NCBI RefSeq assembly: GCF_040712315.1
Contig: NC_134013.1
Coordinates: 75,956,001-76,020,000 of the forward strand
DNA length: 64,000 bases
DNA from: Castanea sativa
Lineage: Eukaryota; Streptophyta; Magnoliopsida; Fagales; Fagaceae
Reading direction: 5' to 3'
In this document: piece after piece, positions 43,841 to 56,100 of the stretch
How positions within the stretch are numbered: position 1 is the first letter of the stretch
How the letters are laid out: each line of letters begins with the position of its first letter
The notes under the pieces: model-generated
What the model was told of the DNA's origin: nothing
The model's input: only the letters and a program-made list of their open reading frames with translations
Databases searched by the model: none
Position numbers and translations under genes: made by a program

Positions 43841-43972
43841 AAAGCTTATAAGTTCTAGCTTTGTTGCGCACACATTTAAAACACATCGCCGTCCCCTTCT
43901 GCTTCTTCTTCTTCGTCACACTTCCCTGCCTCCCACTCTCAGATTCTCTCTCTCTCAGCCATTTCACATCGA

Positions 43973-43977
43973 ATGGT

Positions 43978-44017
<40 letters not shown>

Positions 44018-46887
44018 TTTGTGCTCGTTTGGTTTCCGATCGTTGAGTTCGATGCGCATTTTCAAGGGCTAGGGTTTTGGCTCGTCGATCTCGTTCTTTA
44101 TTAAGCTCTTATTTAAAAAATTAAAAATTAAAAACTGATATTTTTATATATATATATATATATTTGTTTTGTAATTGTAGGCTCTACCAAACCAACAGAC
44201 TGTGGAGTACCCAAGCTTCAAGCTTGTCATCGTCGGTGATGGAGGCACTGGTATATCTCTTTTTACTTTTTTTTCTTTGTTGAAAATTTTGAATTTATTT
44301 TGTCACTGTTTGTATCAAATCGTGGAGTTAGGGCTTTTGATTTTCATGGTGGAGGCTATGTTTGTTTCGAAAGATAATAATTTCCGGACAGATTTGCAAG
44401 AAAAAGAAAATACTTTAGATGTGTAAATCTATATTGGTTTTGATTGATCTGAGTGTTTTTTGAATGGTGGCAGGAAAAACAACTTTTGTGAAGAGACACT
44501 TGACCGGAGAGTTCGAGAAGAAATATGAACGTAAGGGTCTCGAATGATGCTTTGTTTTCAGTTATAGAAATTTGTACTGTTTTGATGTGTTTGGAAGTTA
44601 TTAAAATTTTTTTTTTTAAATGGGTATTATTTGCAAATAGCAACTATTGGTGTGGAGGTTCATCCATTGGACTTCTTCACAAATTGTGGGAAGATTCGGT
44701 TTTACTGCTGGGACACTGCTGGCCAAGAGAAGTTTGGTGGTCTTAGAGATGGATACTAGTAAGTGAAATTTTAATGATTCATAATATTGTTGTTGTTGTT
44801 GCATTTTTTTTAGTTAGATTTTAACTCTGCTTTGCTGATTGCTTTTGTGTCTTTTGGAGTGTAAATTTTGACATTTATTAGTACCTTATATGGTGTCTAT
44901 ACTATAATGTTGAAAGTGTGGCTTTTTAGTTGAAATTAGTATTAAGGTGTTCTGATTAGGGGGCACAAACTGAAATTACGCTGTTAGTTACATGTGTTTA
45001 ATTTTGTAATGCTAGTCTCTAGAAGGTCTATGGCAAAGGTAGGGTTCAAATGGGTGCTTTTAGTTGGATTATAAATGGGTTGGGCATATAATTACACATT
45101 TACCGGGTTATGACATCCAACCCAACCAGGCAGTATTCATTCCAATACCAAATCACCAATTACCCCACCTTCCCACCAATTTTTGCATCAATGTTTGATG
45201 ATGAGTTGATGACAATCTGAGCATCTTTGTCGTCTTCATTGGTACTCAGTAGGATAATCTCAGAAACAAAGAGAATCTCGACTTTCATGAGTTATAAATG
45301 CCATTAAAAAAATGTCCATGAATTTGATTGAGCTGGCTTAGGGAAAAAAGATCTAAAGAGCGATGAATCTGTGGAGAGAATGTTGGCAGGATGGAATTGT
45401 AAATTTTCTATTATATTGATGAGGATGGAGAAGAACGGAAGAACCAGTAGAGATATTTTTGTATGTTAGTTATTGTTTGGATTAAACTGGTTACTGCTTA
45501 TATTTAGGGTTTTCCCATTTGTTGACAAGATAAATTAATGTAACTAATTGCAAAGCTTCAACTCTCTGGAATTTTTTATAATATATCTTCACCCCCTCCC
45601 TTGAAGTTGGTTTCTTATGTTGGTTTGCAGAGTCTCCTGTCTTATTTTCTTGTGCTTTCTAGTTTAGGGGTCTCACACATAAAGCCAATGAGCTTTAGCT
45701 TAACTGGCGCCTCCCCTTGCAAGTGCTAGGTTGAGGGTGAGGTGGTGGGTTAAAGATTGGTTGAATGCGTGAGTGACTTGCCTATCTCCGAAAAAAAGGG
45801 GTCTGACATAAAATCTTCTATGAAATTTTGCAGCATTCATGGGCAGTGTGCAATTATAATGTTTGATGTTACAGCCCGGTTGACGTACAAGAATGTTCCT
45901 ACATGGCACCGTGATCTGTGCCGGTAAGTAAAAAATATTTTGTTAAAATCTACTACTGTTTGTTTGTGCGTGTGATTTATGTTTGCATTTTCTACAGTGT
46001 ATTGATAACTTGTGCTTTGCATTCACAGGGTATGTGAGAATATTCCCATTGTTCTCTGTGGAAACAAGGTAGACGTGAAGAACAGGCAGGTTAAGGCAAA
46101 GCAGGTTACATTCCACAGGAAGAAGAATCTGCAGTACTATGAGATATCCGCAAAGAGCAACTACAATTTTGAGAAACCTTTCCTGTATCTTGCCAGGAAG
46201 CTTGCTGGGTAAACACAATAGTATAATGCTGTTTTATTGCTAGTATGCGAATATTGTGAATGAAACTTGATGTTGACTGCTGCTTTTATAACTTAGGGAC
46301 CCTGCTCTCCACTTTGTGGAGTCTCCTGCTCTTGCTCCTCCTGAAGTACAAATCGACTTGGCTGCACAGCAACAGTAAGAATTATCTGCTTTGCCACCTA
46401 TTGATTCTGCGTAGAATATTTTTTACCTTATTGGGACTGGTTATTCTGTCTACAAGTAGTGTTGATTAGATACCCTTAATAGTGAAGCAATTAGGCCACT
46501 AGAATGTCCTCCAGTTGCATATACTAGTTGGTATGCATGAAGTTTTCAAATTTTATCATTGTTGTCTTGATTCTCAAACAGTACCAGAAATGCTTTTTGA
46601 CCACCACTTGTTAAAAAGCAAAAGCATCTGCTTTTAATGTAACAAATTAGTTCTGCTTCTTAAAAATATCACCTGAAATGTCAATTGTACTCAAATGTAG
46701 CTTTCTTTAATTGTTGATGGGTTTATGTTAAACTCATTTAGTTACTTCTGTTTGTCTTAGATCGTTTCACCATAAATCTTCCTTCCTTAATGTTGTTTTG
46801 TATCTGCTTTGCTACAGGCACGAAGCTGAGCTTCAGCAAGCAGCCAGTCAGCCTCTTCCCGATGACGATGATGATACATTTGAGTGA
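43973..46887 (+). CDS. RAN: GTP-binding nuclear protein Ran
   Basis: Eight exons join in frame: 43973-43975, 44181-44250, 44474-44530, 44641-44758, 45834-45923, 46029-46208, 46297-46374 and 46818-46887 (666 nt, 221 residues, the usual plant Ran length). All introns are GT-AG. G1 is GDGGTGKTT, G2 includes the Thr of EPTIGVE, G3 is WDTAGQE, G4 is GNKVD and G5 is EISAKS. The C-terminus ends in the acidic DDDDTFE switch tail, with no prenylation cysteine. Ran cycles between GDP and GTP to drive importin/exportin traffic and spindle assembly. The start codon is the last three bases of exon 1, so the protein body begins in exon 2. A SINE lies in intron 4. All key residues are present, so the gene looks functional. 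Confidence 0.97.
43984..44015 (+). repeat. (CT)n microsatellite at the start of RAN intron 1
   Basis: About sixteen CT units starting eight bases after the donor GTACAA. Length change here would not alter the protein but lies close to the start-codon splice site. Confidence 0.9.
45684..45797 (+). mobile_element. tRNA-derived SINE in RAN intron 4
   Basis: The body reads GAGCTTTAGCTTAACTGGCG (A-box region), then a B-box-like GGTGGGTTAAAG, and ends in a seven-A tail. Flanks are GGGGTCTCACACATAAA (45667-45683) and GGGGTCTGACATAAA (45798-45812), an imperfect target duplication. The insertion stops just 21 bases before exon 5. Confidence 0.75.
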
Positions 46888-48735
46888 GCTGGAACTGTGC
46901 TGGAGGGGCTATCAGTCCTTTTGTTGTGTTCTTATATGCTGCATTTACTTCCTTATTCCTTGTTTTGTGGGATTTTCAACAACATATGGCAGGATCTATT
47001 GACCATAGACCATATACTAGTTAGGATTTCCTTTTAACTATTATTTTTGTCCATGGTTGTGATGTTGTATGTCTTGATATTTTATAGTTGGAGTCCCATG
47101 GTGTTTTTGAGAGTTAAATTAAAAACAATTGTGCGATCAATCTCGTTTAATCCTGCTTTTTTATTCCCCATACCTTTACGCACCCCCATACCTCTACACA
47201 TTTATGTGTTTCAATCTCCATCTCTCATCAAATCCATGTCCACTGGTGCCTCCACATTTGTACATTCAAATCAAGACGGGCCTTTCTCATCACTAGTGAG
47301 AATGTAATTTTTCCAAACCTGCCCAGGGCTTGTTACTCTTTTACTCATCTTGATTTGGTCATACTCTTAAAAATTAGGCCTTGTTGTAAAATTATCGAAG
47401 AATTGTAGGCTCTGAAGTGATGGATACGGTTTACAGGTGTTTTAGCCGGCAGATAAATCACATTTATTGCTCATTTCCAAAACTAGGTGAGGGCAATTTC
47501 TGTGAATCATTCGGGTTGATAGGGTCAAAAGATATCTCCTCTCATCTTTCTCCTTGGCAGTTAGGAGGCACATGCAGTCTTTGTGGCAGGGAGAGTTTAA
47601 GATGATAATATTTCGGTCCGCGGCAATGTCCATACAATGGATCCACGTGAAACGCGAGTATGGTAAAATGGCTATAAAGGTTTGCCAATGAGAATAAATT
47701 TGAGTGCCGTTTTTATTGTCTAACTGCTTTTGTTACCTAGATGGGTTGGGTTAAACATTTAGAGCATTTTTATAAGTCTTAAATTTTGATGTTTATTTTA
47801 GCATAAAAATTTATTTTATCTATTTTACTACAAAACACCTATATAAGATTATCTATCATACGCTTCATTTGATTTAAATAATATATATTTTTTATATTTT
47901 ATGACTGATTTTTTTCTCTTTTCACAATTATTCTCATATTTTCCTATAAAAAAGTAAAAAGTTCTCTCTTATCTCTTAGTTCTCTGCTCTCTTCACCATC
48001 ACAAAGTCAAACCTCCATGGCTAGAGCTCCATGGCCATGGCTAGACCTCACATAACCACCACAAAGGCTGAAACTCACATAAATCAAATCCTTTATCTTT
48101 CGGTCTTTCTAGCTCTCTAAACTTGAATTTCTAGCTCTCTAAACTTGAATTCGCCTAGCCTAAACCACCATGGTCGAACACCATGGGTTCGACCAATCGA
48201 CTACCACAAATGAAAGGCTTTTAACTTTTGGTTCTCTCTTGCGTTTGAGGACTTGGTGATTTTGTTTGGTGTTGTGTTGTGGGTGTAGTGATTTGGGTTT
48301 CAGGGTTTAAGAAAGGTGGGATTTTTGGCTTGGGTGTGGTGGTTGGATGGTGGTGGGTGGTTGACCAGATTTGTCTTGTTGAGAGAGAGAGAGATGAAGA
48401 TGAAGATGGAGAAAGAAGAGAGTTTGGGGAAGAGAGAAAAGGAGAGGTCTGATGAGGAGGTGAGAGAAAAAAAAAAAATAAATAATTATTTACACAACTA
48501 TAGTAACCATATATATTTACACGATTACTGTAGCAGTGTATATTTACAAGCTTATACAACAATTGATGTGGGTAGTTTTTTTTTGGGGGGGGGGGGAGAA
48601 TGTGTAAATTTGATCACTTTTTGTATTATACACACACTGGTGTAAAGAACTTTGATACTGTAAGAGATCAAGTATGCTTTAATTGCTTTATATCTAAAAC
48701 AGTGTAGCTCATCTATTCAAACCGTCTATGGTAGT
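46888..48735. other. RAN 3' region and intergenic DNA
   Basis: The RAN 3' untranslated region starts at 46888; its end is not certain. From about 47766 (GAGCATTTTTATAAGTC, preceded by TTA) sequence related to the MITE at 17238-17625 appears. It is followed by CCA-rich then GGT-rich and GA-rich DNA up to ~48480, perhaps a larger non-autonomous element whose right end I could not fix. Confidence 0.45.
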
Positions 48736-49541
48736 TGTAAAGACATAATTTGCACCCAAACCCCAAAAATTAGAGTGAGATAGGCCCAAAAAGCCCAATA
48801 TAATGAATTTGTAGAGAGTGAGCTTGAAACCTAGGTTCTAGTGATGTTAAATAACAAAGATGATGGACTAGATCGCAACATCATATAAATGAGATAATCT
48901 TTATAACAAAAATTGTCCTCGAACTCAGGCTAAGGAGGTTTGATCCTGTATTTTTCCTTCTTAAAGACAGGTTATAGATATTGATCTTAGTGTTTTCAGT
49001 ATTTTTTTTTCCTTTCCTCCCCTCCCCTCCCTGAAAGTCTTCTCTTCTTTTTATATCCTCTTCATTCCTTCCTCCATCTTTCATGTATAGATCAGATTAC
49101 TAGTTTGGATTCTTGTCCCATCAACCCATCTCTGAAGTCTTTGGAGGCAACTGTAAGACTGAAACCTGATGCTCAGGCATCACTTTCCCATTAATGTGGC
49201 CAGGTGTTTCAGTTGCAGAGCATTTAATGCGATTGTAGCAGCTTTATCTTGGATATTTCATAGTCATTCTCCTTATCTTGTACACCCACCATGCATGTCC
49301 TTACATGCAGGATCTCTTAGAACATCGTTCTTAGACGTTTGGTAATCCTTTCCTACCTCGGCTTTATCCAGTCGAAAAGGGAATCCTCGGACCAATTTTC
49401 GGGATGACTGTGATCAGTCTCCGCTTCCCTACCCATCAATACTGATTCTTTTGAGTTAATATTCCCACATCCTCAAACCATCTAGCATCCTTAAATTAGG
49501 CCTTCAGCCCAATACATACTTGTGGGCCCATTAACCCTACA
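48736..49541 (-). repeat. Solo LTR of the Tat element 2 family
   Basis: It aligns end to end with 33965-34797 (TGTAAAG ... CCCTACA on the plus strand) at lower identity. No internal region follows on either side. Flanks are GTAGT (48731-48735) and ATAGT (49542-49546), a 5-bp duplication with one mismatch. Such solo LTRs arise by recombination between the two LTRs of one insertion. Confidence 0.85.
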
Positions 49542-49546
49542 ATAGT

Positions 49547-52500
49547 TTATATATACATGCGTACACACATGTACGTATCAAATTTCATATTAATTAGATG
49601 TTATATTTAATTTTTTCAAAATTTTAATTAATTTGTATATCATAGACATACCACTAGTATGATAATAAATGAATGGTTGTAAACAAGCCAACCTTTATCA
49701 AGTATTGAATGTTTGAGCTTGGCTTAACAACAAAAGTAATATGTTCAAGCTTAGCTCAAACTCAAACCTAATTTACAAACAATGTTTGAACTCGAGTTTA
49801 TCAAAAGTCCAAAAGTTTAAGCTTGACTTCGCTCGGCATGATTCATTAGTCATGCTAAGCTAAAGCTCAATAACAAGCTCTTGAGCTTGAGATCTAACAC
49901 AAATACATTTTTAAGCTCATATTAAGCATATTATCAAGCTTATTTGGTTTGCATGAGTGGTCCAACTCCCAATTAAATAAAAACTTGGTAATACATGAGT
50001 TTATTTACAAACCCATAAATGAGCCTAAACTCAGCTTGCTTCTTATCAAGCCATGTTTATTTATCAACTTGTTTGTGAACAAATTTTTTTTTCTTGGGCT
50101 GAACTTATTTATTGAGCGAACTTAAAACCTTAGTTTAAACTTGACTTGTTTTTAACAAACATGAACTGCGGGATGGGATTGATAGTTGGAGATTGGAGGT
50201 ATTCAGAGGTAGATTGCATCGTCCCTTTAATTGAAGAGATCGGTCCCTAACAAACTCTTCATCAAGCCAAGCCAAGCCAAAATATGTCTGTGTGATATGC
50301 AAATTAATTATGAACGTCTTGGTTTATTTACAGCTATAAATAAATACACATCGGTTTGGGCTTAAATGTCTTGAAATGTGCTAGACTGAAATGCCTTCTG
50401 TTTCTAGAGATCGCCAGTCGACTGCAGACACAAGGGTTTGTCCAATTTGCCGTCAGTATAAAGTATGGTTGAAAAGATTTTGGCCCAACAACAGTGTTGT
50501 CGAAAATGTGGGTCGAGCTGGCATGAGCCTGGGCCTTTATAAGCCCTTAAGCCATTGGCCCCTGTTATATATTGCCCTGGGATAACAAATTAGACAATCT
50601 GAATATTGTGTTTTCACCTAATTCTAGTTATGCTCTATGACAATTTTCCAATTTGAGCATTTCATGCCCATTATGAGAGTACCATTAGCTTGGGAAATGG
50701 GAAATAGAACCATCATCATGTGAAATTTAGTTTTTGTTTGTATGGTGTCTTTTTTTATCTCATAAGTCAGGAAGGAAGGCCTACCTAACTAAATTTTCCT
50801 TCCATGTACCCACAAGACAACAAAACGAAAACCAGTGTGATGAGCACATGTGAAACTCACATGGCAATAGTACAATTGCGCTGGCATACATAGACACAGA
50901 AACCCACTTGCAAGTGTCTCAAATAATCCGAAAGAAATGCTCGCCCAACAATGGCTCCTAGGTCACCTTAACTAGTCTCAATTGCTATTGGACTTGTCAC
51001 TATCTGTGTCGGTTCGAACCAAAACCCAAATGACCCATTAGTGATCACTGTAATATTTCATGCCCACCTAAGGTGTCCACATCATTCCAACCAAGAGTGG
51101 GGCATGTGAAAGCTGGTCTTAGCTCTTGCCAGCATGTCTACAATATGTGGGGTGGTCTCATAAGGACACTGTCCAAAAATTCAGGAGCTTATTACTCTAA
51201 AAACCAAAGGTCCCATTTGAGAAGGCAAAGGTAAAAAAATGAGCTTTTTTTTTTAATGGATGCAGAAAGAAAAAAGGGGGTGGCTTTCACTGTCGGTGGG
51301 TGGTCGGAGTGGCTTGGGCTAGGGCCAAATGATTCAAAACCCATTTCTCAGATCTTTTCAAAAGTCAGTTTCTATTGCTATTATCCTGAATGGGCTCACT
51401 TTGCTATGGCCCCTACTGTCCAGTTTCCTGTTGGTGAAATGGCTATTCTTTCTTTTTCTTTTCTGATAACTCCTTTTGTTCATTGTGTCCATATGCATTT
51501 TGTTTTTGTCTATCAAATTTTAAATTTGTTATTATACCAACCATTTATATAGGAACTCGTAGATAGTATATACCACCTTTCTTGACGGAAGATGCCATCA
51601 AAGGGTCAATTTTATTTTTATTTGTATTTCCCTCCCCCCTTTTTAATATAAACAAAATGGTTGTATCTTTTCCTTTTTGAGTGATCCTTTGTGTAATACA
51701 AATTTTATTATATAGAAATTAAAAAGTAATGAGTCAATTTGTAAACACGCAATAGACAAGAAATTAAAATTTTTATTTATTATATTTTCAACATTCACCA
51801 ATCATATTTTTGTTTTTTTTTTTTATATAGTAAAATTAATAGCAACTTTGGCATTTCCTTCCTTTATTTTTAGTGCAAGGTGGAAATATCATACAAACAA
51901 GTATATGCATGTGCATATAGTAGAATGATATCATATAAGTACAAGAGGGATATGCCTTCTAATTTAGATGGTAAGTTAAGTCCTAGGGTATGATATTTGA
52001 ATTTTTTTTCAGTCCCTAATACACAATGTACCAAACACATTTAAAACAAGTAAATTCCCACTCTTCCAAAAATAGAAAAATTGCATTTCAAACTTTATGC
52101 TTTAAGAGTGTAACATAATGAATTTTATAATTTCAAAAGTAACAAATTAAATTTAAACTCATTAAATTGGTATTGTGTTGAATTTTGTTTTTACTTTTGA
52201 AATTATAAATTTAATATGTTGCAGTTACACTCCTAAACTAAACTAAGAGGGTTTAGGAAAAAAAAAAAAAAACTAGAGGGTTTAAACTTTAGTTTTTGGC
52301 AAAGTTAAAAACCAAAAAAACATAGAAAAAACAAAGATGAACATTAGAAAACCTGTCTTACTGTTGACGGAAACATATAGACATGAAAAATGAAGAAGAG
52401 TGGGGAAGAGTGGTAATGCAAGATTGTGACAAATCATCACATAGGCCATCATGTGAAGATACGAAATTCACATAAAGAATGGAACATTAATAATAAAGAG

Positions 52501-53100
52501 TAGTCGATGATGGTGGGGTAAAGGAGATAGCATTATGAAAGAAAAATTCATTGTAGCTTGAATTTCATGTAAACTTGGAACAGGACATGTTCTGCAAAGA
52601 GAGCATGTGCCTACGCATAAACGGAAGGGGCATAAATAGGAGGATAGGAAGCAACTGTCATTGTCTAATGTCTATGCCATATGCATGCATTGGTGATGGG
52701 AGTTTGAGATTAGGGGAACCTGAATTTATTGTCTATGGACTGGTAGGTTCAAGTCTCTCTCTCTCTCTCTCTCTCTCTCTGCTTTGCCTGCTTTTGATGA
52801 TCTGGTTTTCAGCTTTAACACTTTCAATCTCATATCACTTAAATGCTCAAGGACTATTCTTCATTTATGGTTTTTTTTGGGCTGCCTTTCTTTGTCTATA
52901 CAATTGACATGTGGAAAGTCATGTTGCTTTCTCATATTATTACATTTGATTAATTAGTGTACACTTGCATTTATACTTGTATACTATTCATTCTCTACTA
53001 TCCAATCACTAGTACATATTATACTATACATATACGTGCCATAGAATAAACATGTATGTGTATGCATAAAAAAAATTTCAGAGAAGTTTTGTTCATAAAT
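49547..53100. other. Intergenic DNA with an AAGCTT/TTGAGC-rich repeat
   Basis: From 49670 to 50170 short words such as AAGCTTGA, GAGCTTGAG and CAAGCTC recur on both strands, a degenerate dispersed repeat. The rest is AT-rich with a (CT)n tract at 52754-52780. No gene is supported. Confidence 0.5.
52754..52780 (+). repeat. (CT)n microsatellite
   Basis: About thirteen CT units. Confidence 0.9.
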
Positions 53101-56100
53101 GTCAAAGAGGCAGAGGTACTACTCAAGCTGTGGGGCTTAGTAGTTTGTTTATAAAGTTTTCATTTCATCAAACACTATATAGACACTGCATTTTACTCAT
53201 ATTCTATAGATTGCACCCTAGCTACTTTTGCACACTCCTTTTTAATGTTCCAATGAGACCCTGTGCTGGTGGGTGGCTTTTCACCCACAGCAATTTTAGC
53301 AATAACCCGCTGTGTGACCATGGATTTGGTATCTACCTACTACATGCTCCCTTTTTTCTTCCTCTTTGTTATGATCAATACTAATTATGAAGATAAACTT
53401 GGACCTTTGAGCTACCTAGAACTGCACTTGAATGATTTGCTCAATTAATTATGGCATAGATGTACATGTAGGGTAAAGGATTTCAGGGATTGGGATGAGG
53501 AGAATGCAAGGCTATTCTATCATTTCAAGAAATGATAGGTCCAATTAGTAAACAAATTATGCTTGGATTTGAAGCTGGTGCTTTTTCTGCATAAAGCATA
53601 TCACTGATTTTGTCTGTCATCTCTTGGAATAACATTCATTTTGCCTTGCTGTATATTGGGTGTATTTTACAACAAGTTGATAGAAAAAATCACTTTTCGA
53701 TGTTATAATTGGTCTCTTTTGTTATTAGAAGAATTAGAGTTTAACTTGATTGGTAATGTTATTCTAATAACGCTTTTTAAGTTTTATGAAAATACGTGTG
53801 GGTGAAAAAATGTTGTGAAAATACGTGTTGTATTGTTTAAACAATAAAAACTGTTGTTTAAACTACACAGCCAAATAGGTCTTAAATCTCTCACTACCAA
53901 TATTGTAATTGTTGAATTATAAAAACAAAAAAAAATCGGAGTTGAGTGGCTACAATTAGGTTCGTACAAAAAGGATATTATTTGCCACACAAGAAAAATC
54001 AAATAAATGGAATACCCAATTGAGTAATAATAGAAGCATATTTAATGGATTTTCTTTTCTCCTTTTACGTTTTGTGCGCCCTAGTTTTAGCTTCATATAA
54101 GCAAGTACAACTAGACTGAACGATTGCAAGAAAGGAATCCAAGCATCAAAAGGGAGATTATAGAAAGTGCTGCCTTACATTTAGTTTAAAGTTTGCTTCT
54201 AGGGTGCACTGTGCAAGTCAAGCAACTAATATCGTATGGCTATAGATTTTTATAGTTTATACCATAATTCTAGTAGTATACAATTTCTTTTGCAAGCTAA
54301 CTTCAAAGGATATATCATTTTCATTTACATAGTTTTCTTCCAAATTAATTTAGAAAAAGGTTCCTCCAATCTATTATGTCGCATTTTAAGATATTATTTA
54401 CTTATATTCTTAGTCACATGACCTACTTAAATAGTAATGTGACTTGTTTAAATAATTTGATAAATAATTTAATTCAATACGTGTACATGGTCTTATAAAC
54501 CGCTATGTAATGAGTTGTACGAGATTTCTTCTAATTAATCTGGAGTAAAAATTTCCCCTTAAATAGAAAAAAAAAGTGATTAGCTTGATAATTTGAAATA
54601 ACAATTAATATGGGATAAAAAATTTCACAATTAGGAGGACAATTCCTTTTGGTCCAGGCCTTCCAACCATGTGCATTTGAGATTACATTCACTTGGTTGA
54701 CCATGGTTAGGTTAAGCTTCAAAACATGGATATGAGTCCGAACCATGCGGCTTGAGTTCAAAATTGGTAGAATGGTTTGATCAATCAGAGGGAGGTTGCG
54801 AGGGCCCCAAATAATGAGAAGATTAGATCCTAAAAGTAGGGATCGTAAGTTGTTTCATTGATAAAACTCGTTGGATCTGCCGGTTGCCTATCAACATTAA
54901 ATGCTCTCAGCTACCAAGATAGACAAGTATTAAATGCTATTTGACATAAAGAAAAGACTACACTAACCACTAGGGGTACTTCGGTCTCTCCTCAATCACC
55001 TCAACCGACCCCCAAATATGGAGGCTGTCTGTAATTAGCTTAGGCTTCATAAGGAGCAACAATGGTCATTTAAGTTGACCTATGGCAACAAGATGACAAA
55101 TATGTCATCATTCATTTTTCATGAACAGTGGCTTTAAGGCCCTCCTATATATAAATACCTTATAGATCCTATCAATTGAGGGGAACAAGCTTCACTCTCT
55201 TATTGATGACACAGCTTCACACACTATTTTAATATCAGTGATATGATCTAAAATTTTGACTCAAGCTTTGGTTTGGAGGGTCTAAGGTCAACTACAATGG
55301 TTGATATGTGGCTTAGCAGGTAGGATTGTGCTTTCTTGTTTAGAGCTAGGGCAGTCAAGACCCAATCTTGGTGGCAAAAATTGAGCCAACTGAGCCGTAA
55401 ATTATGGTTTCCAACGTCATCCAATAAATCACTCACTTACACTGCTGATATGATATACAATGATTAGTACAAAATAAAATTACTTTCAATCATAGGACTA
55501 TATGTAAAAATGATATTACAATCACAACTTATATATTAGCAAATTGTGAAAAAAATTATTTACCTAATATTACTCTTAAAATAAAAAGCAAATTTTGAAA
55601 GTTATATGCTTGAACAATGTAGGAGTTCATTGGTGTTGGAATTTTTTTCATTTAAAAATAGTTAAAAACGAAATTATATATTCTTGTACATGAACCCATT
55701 CTACCCCCCCCCCCCCCCAAAAAAAAAAAATCTTGTACAATGAACCCATTTATGCGATGTGACAAATAAAATTGTAATATCGTGCAATATCACATGGTTT
55801 CAGGTGACACTCATCATGATTGTTTTTATTTTTTTATAGTAAAATCATTTGGAGTAGTAAAATTAAAACAAGAAAATCTAAAAGAAGAAAGTGAATGCAG
55901 AACAGAAGCATGTTTGAAAATTATTTATTTTTAATTCACCCCTTGACCTTTTATTAAAGCAAAGAATTAAGGGATAAAACGATAAACGATGAAAAGAAAG
56001 GTTTTGTTAATCATAAGAGAACAAGTGAGAAGACATCTTAGACATGGCCGTTGGTTAGAGACATAAATGGACAAGGATGGTTTTAAAGAGACAAAACACA

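Noticed and set aside
43818..44072. Frames across the RAN leader and CT repeat
   Set aside because: They overlap the RAN 5' leader and intron 1; the RAN exon structure explains the region.
50391..50585. Frame starting MPSVSRDRQSTADTRVCPICRQYKVW
   Set aside because: The C-x2-C pair suggested a zinc finger, but no further ligands follow, and there are no splice signals or support nearby.
52575..52907. 110-residue frame over a CT microsatellite
   Set aside because: Much of it is a Ser-Leu repeat from (CT)n and hydrophobic T-rich sequence; it looks fortuitous.
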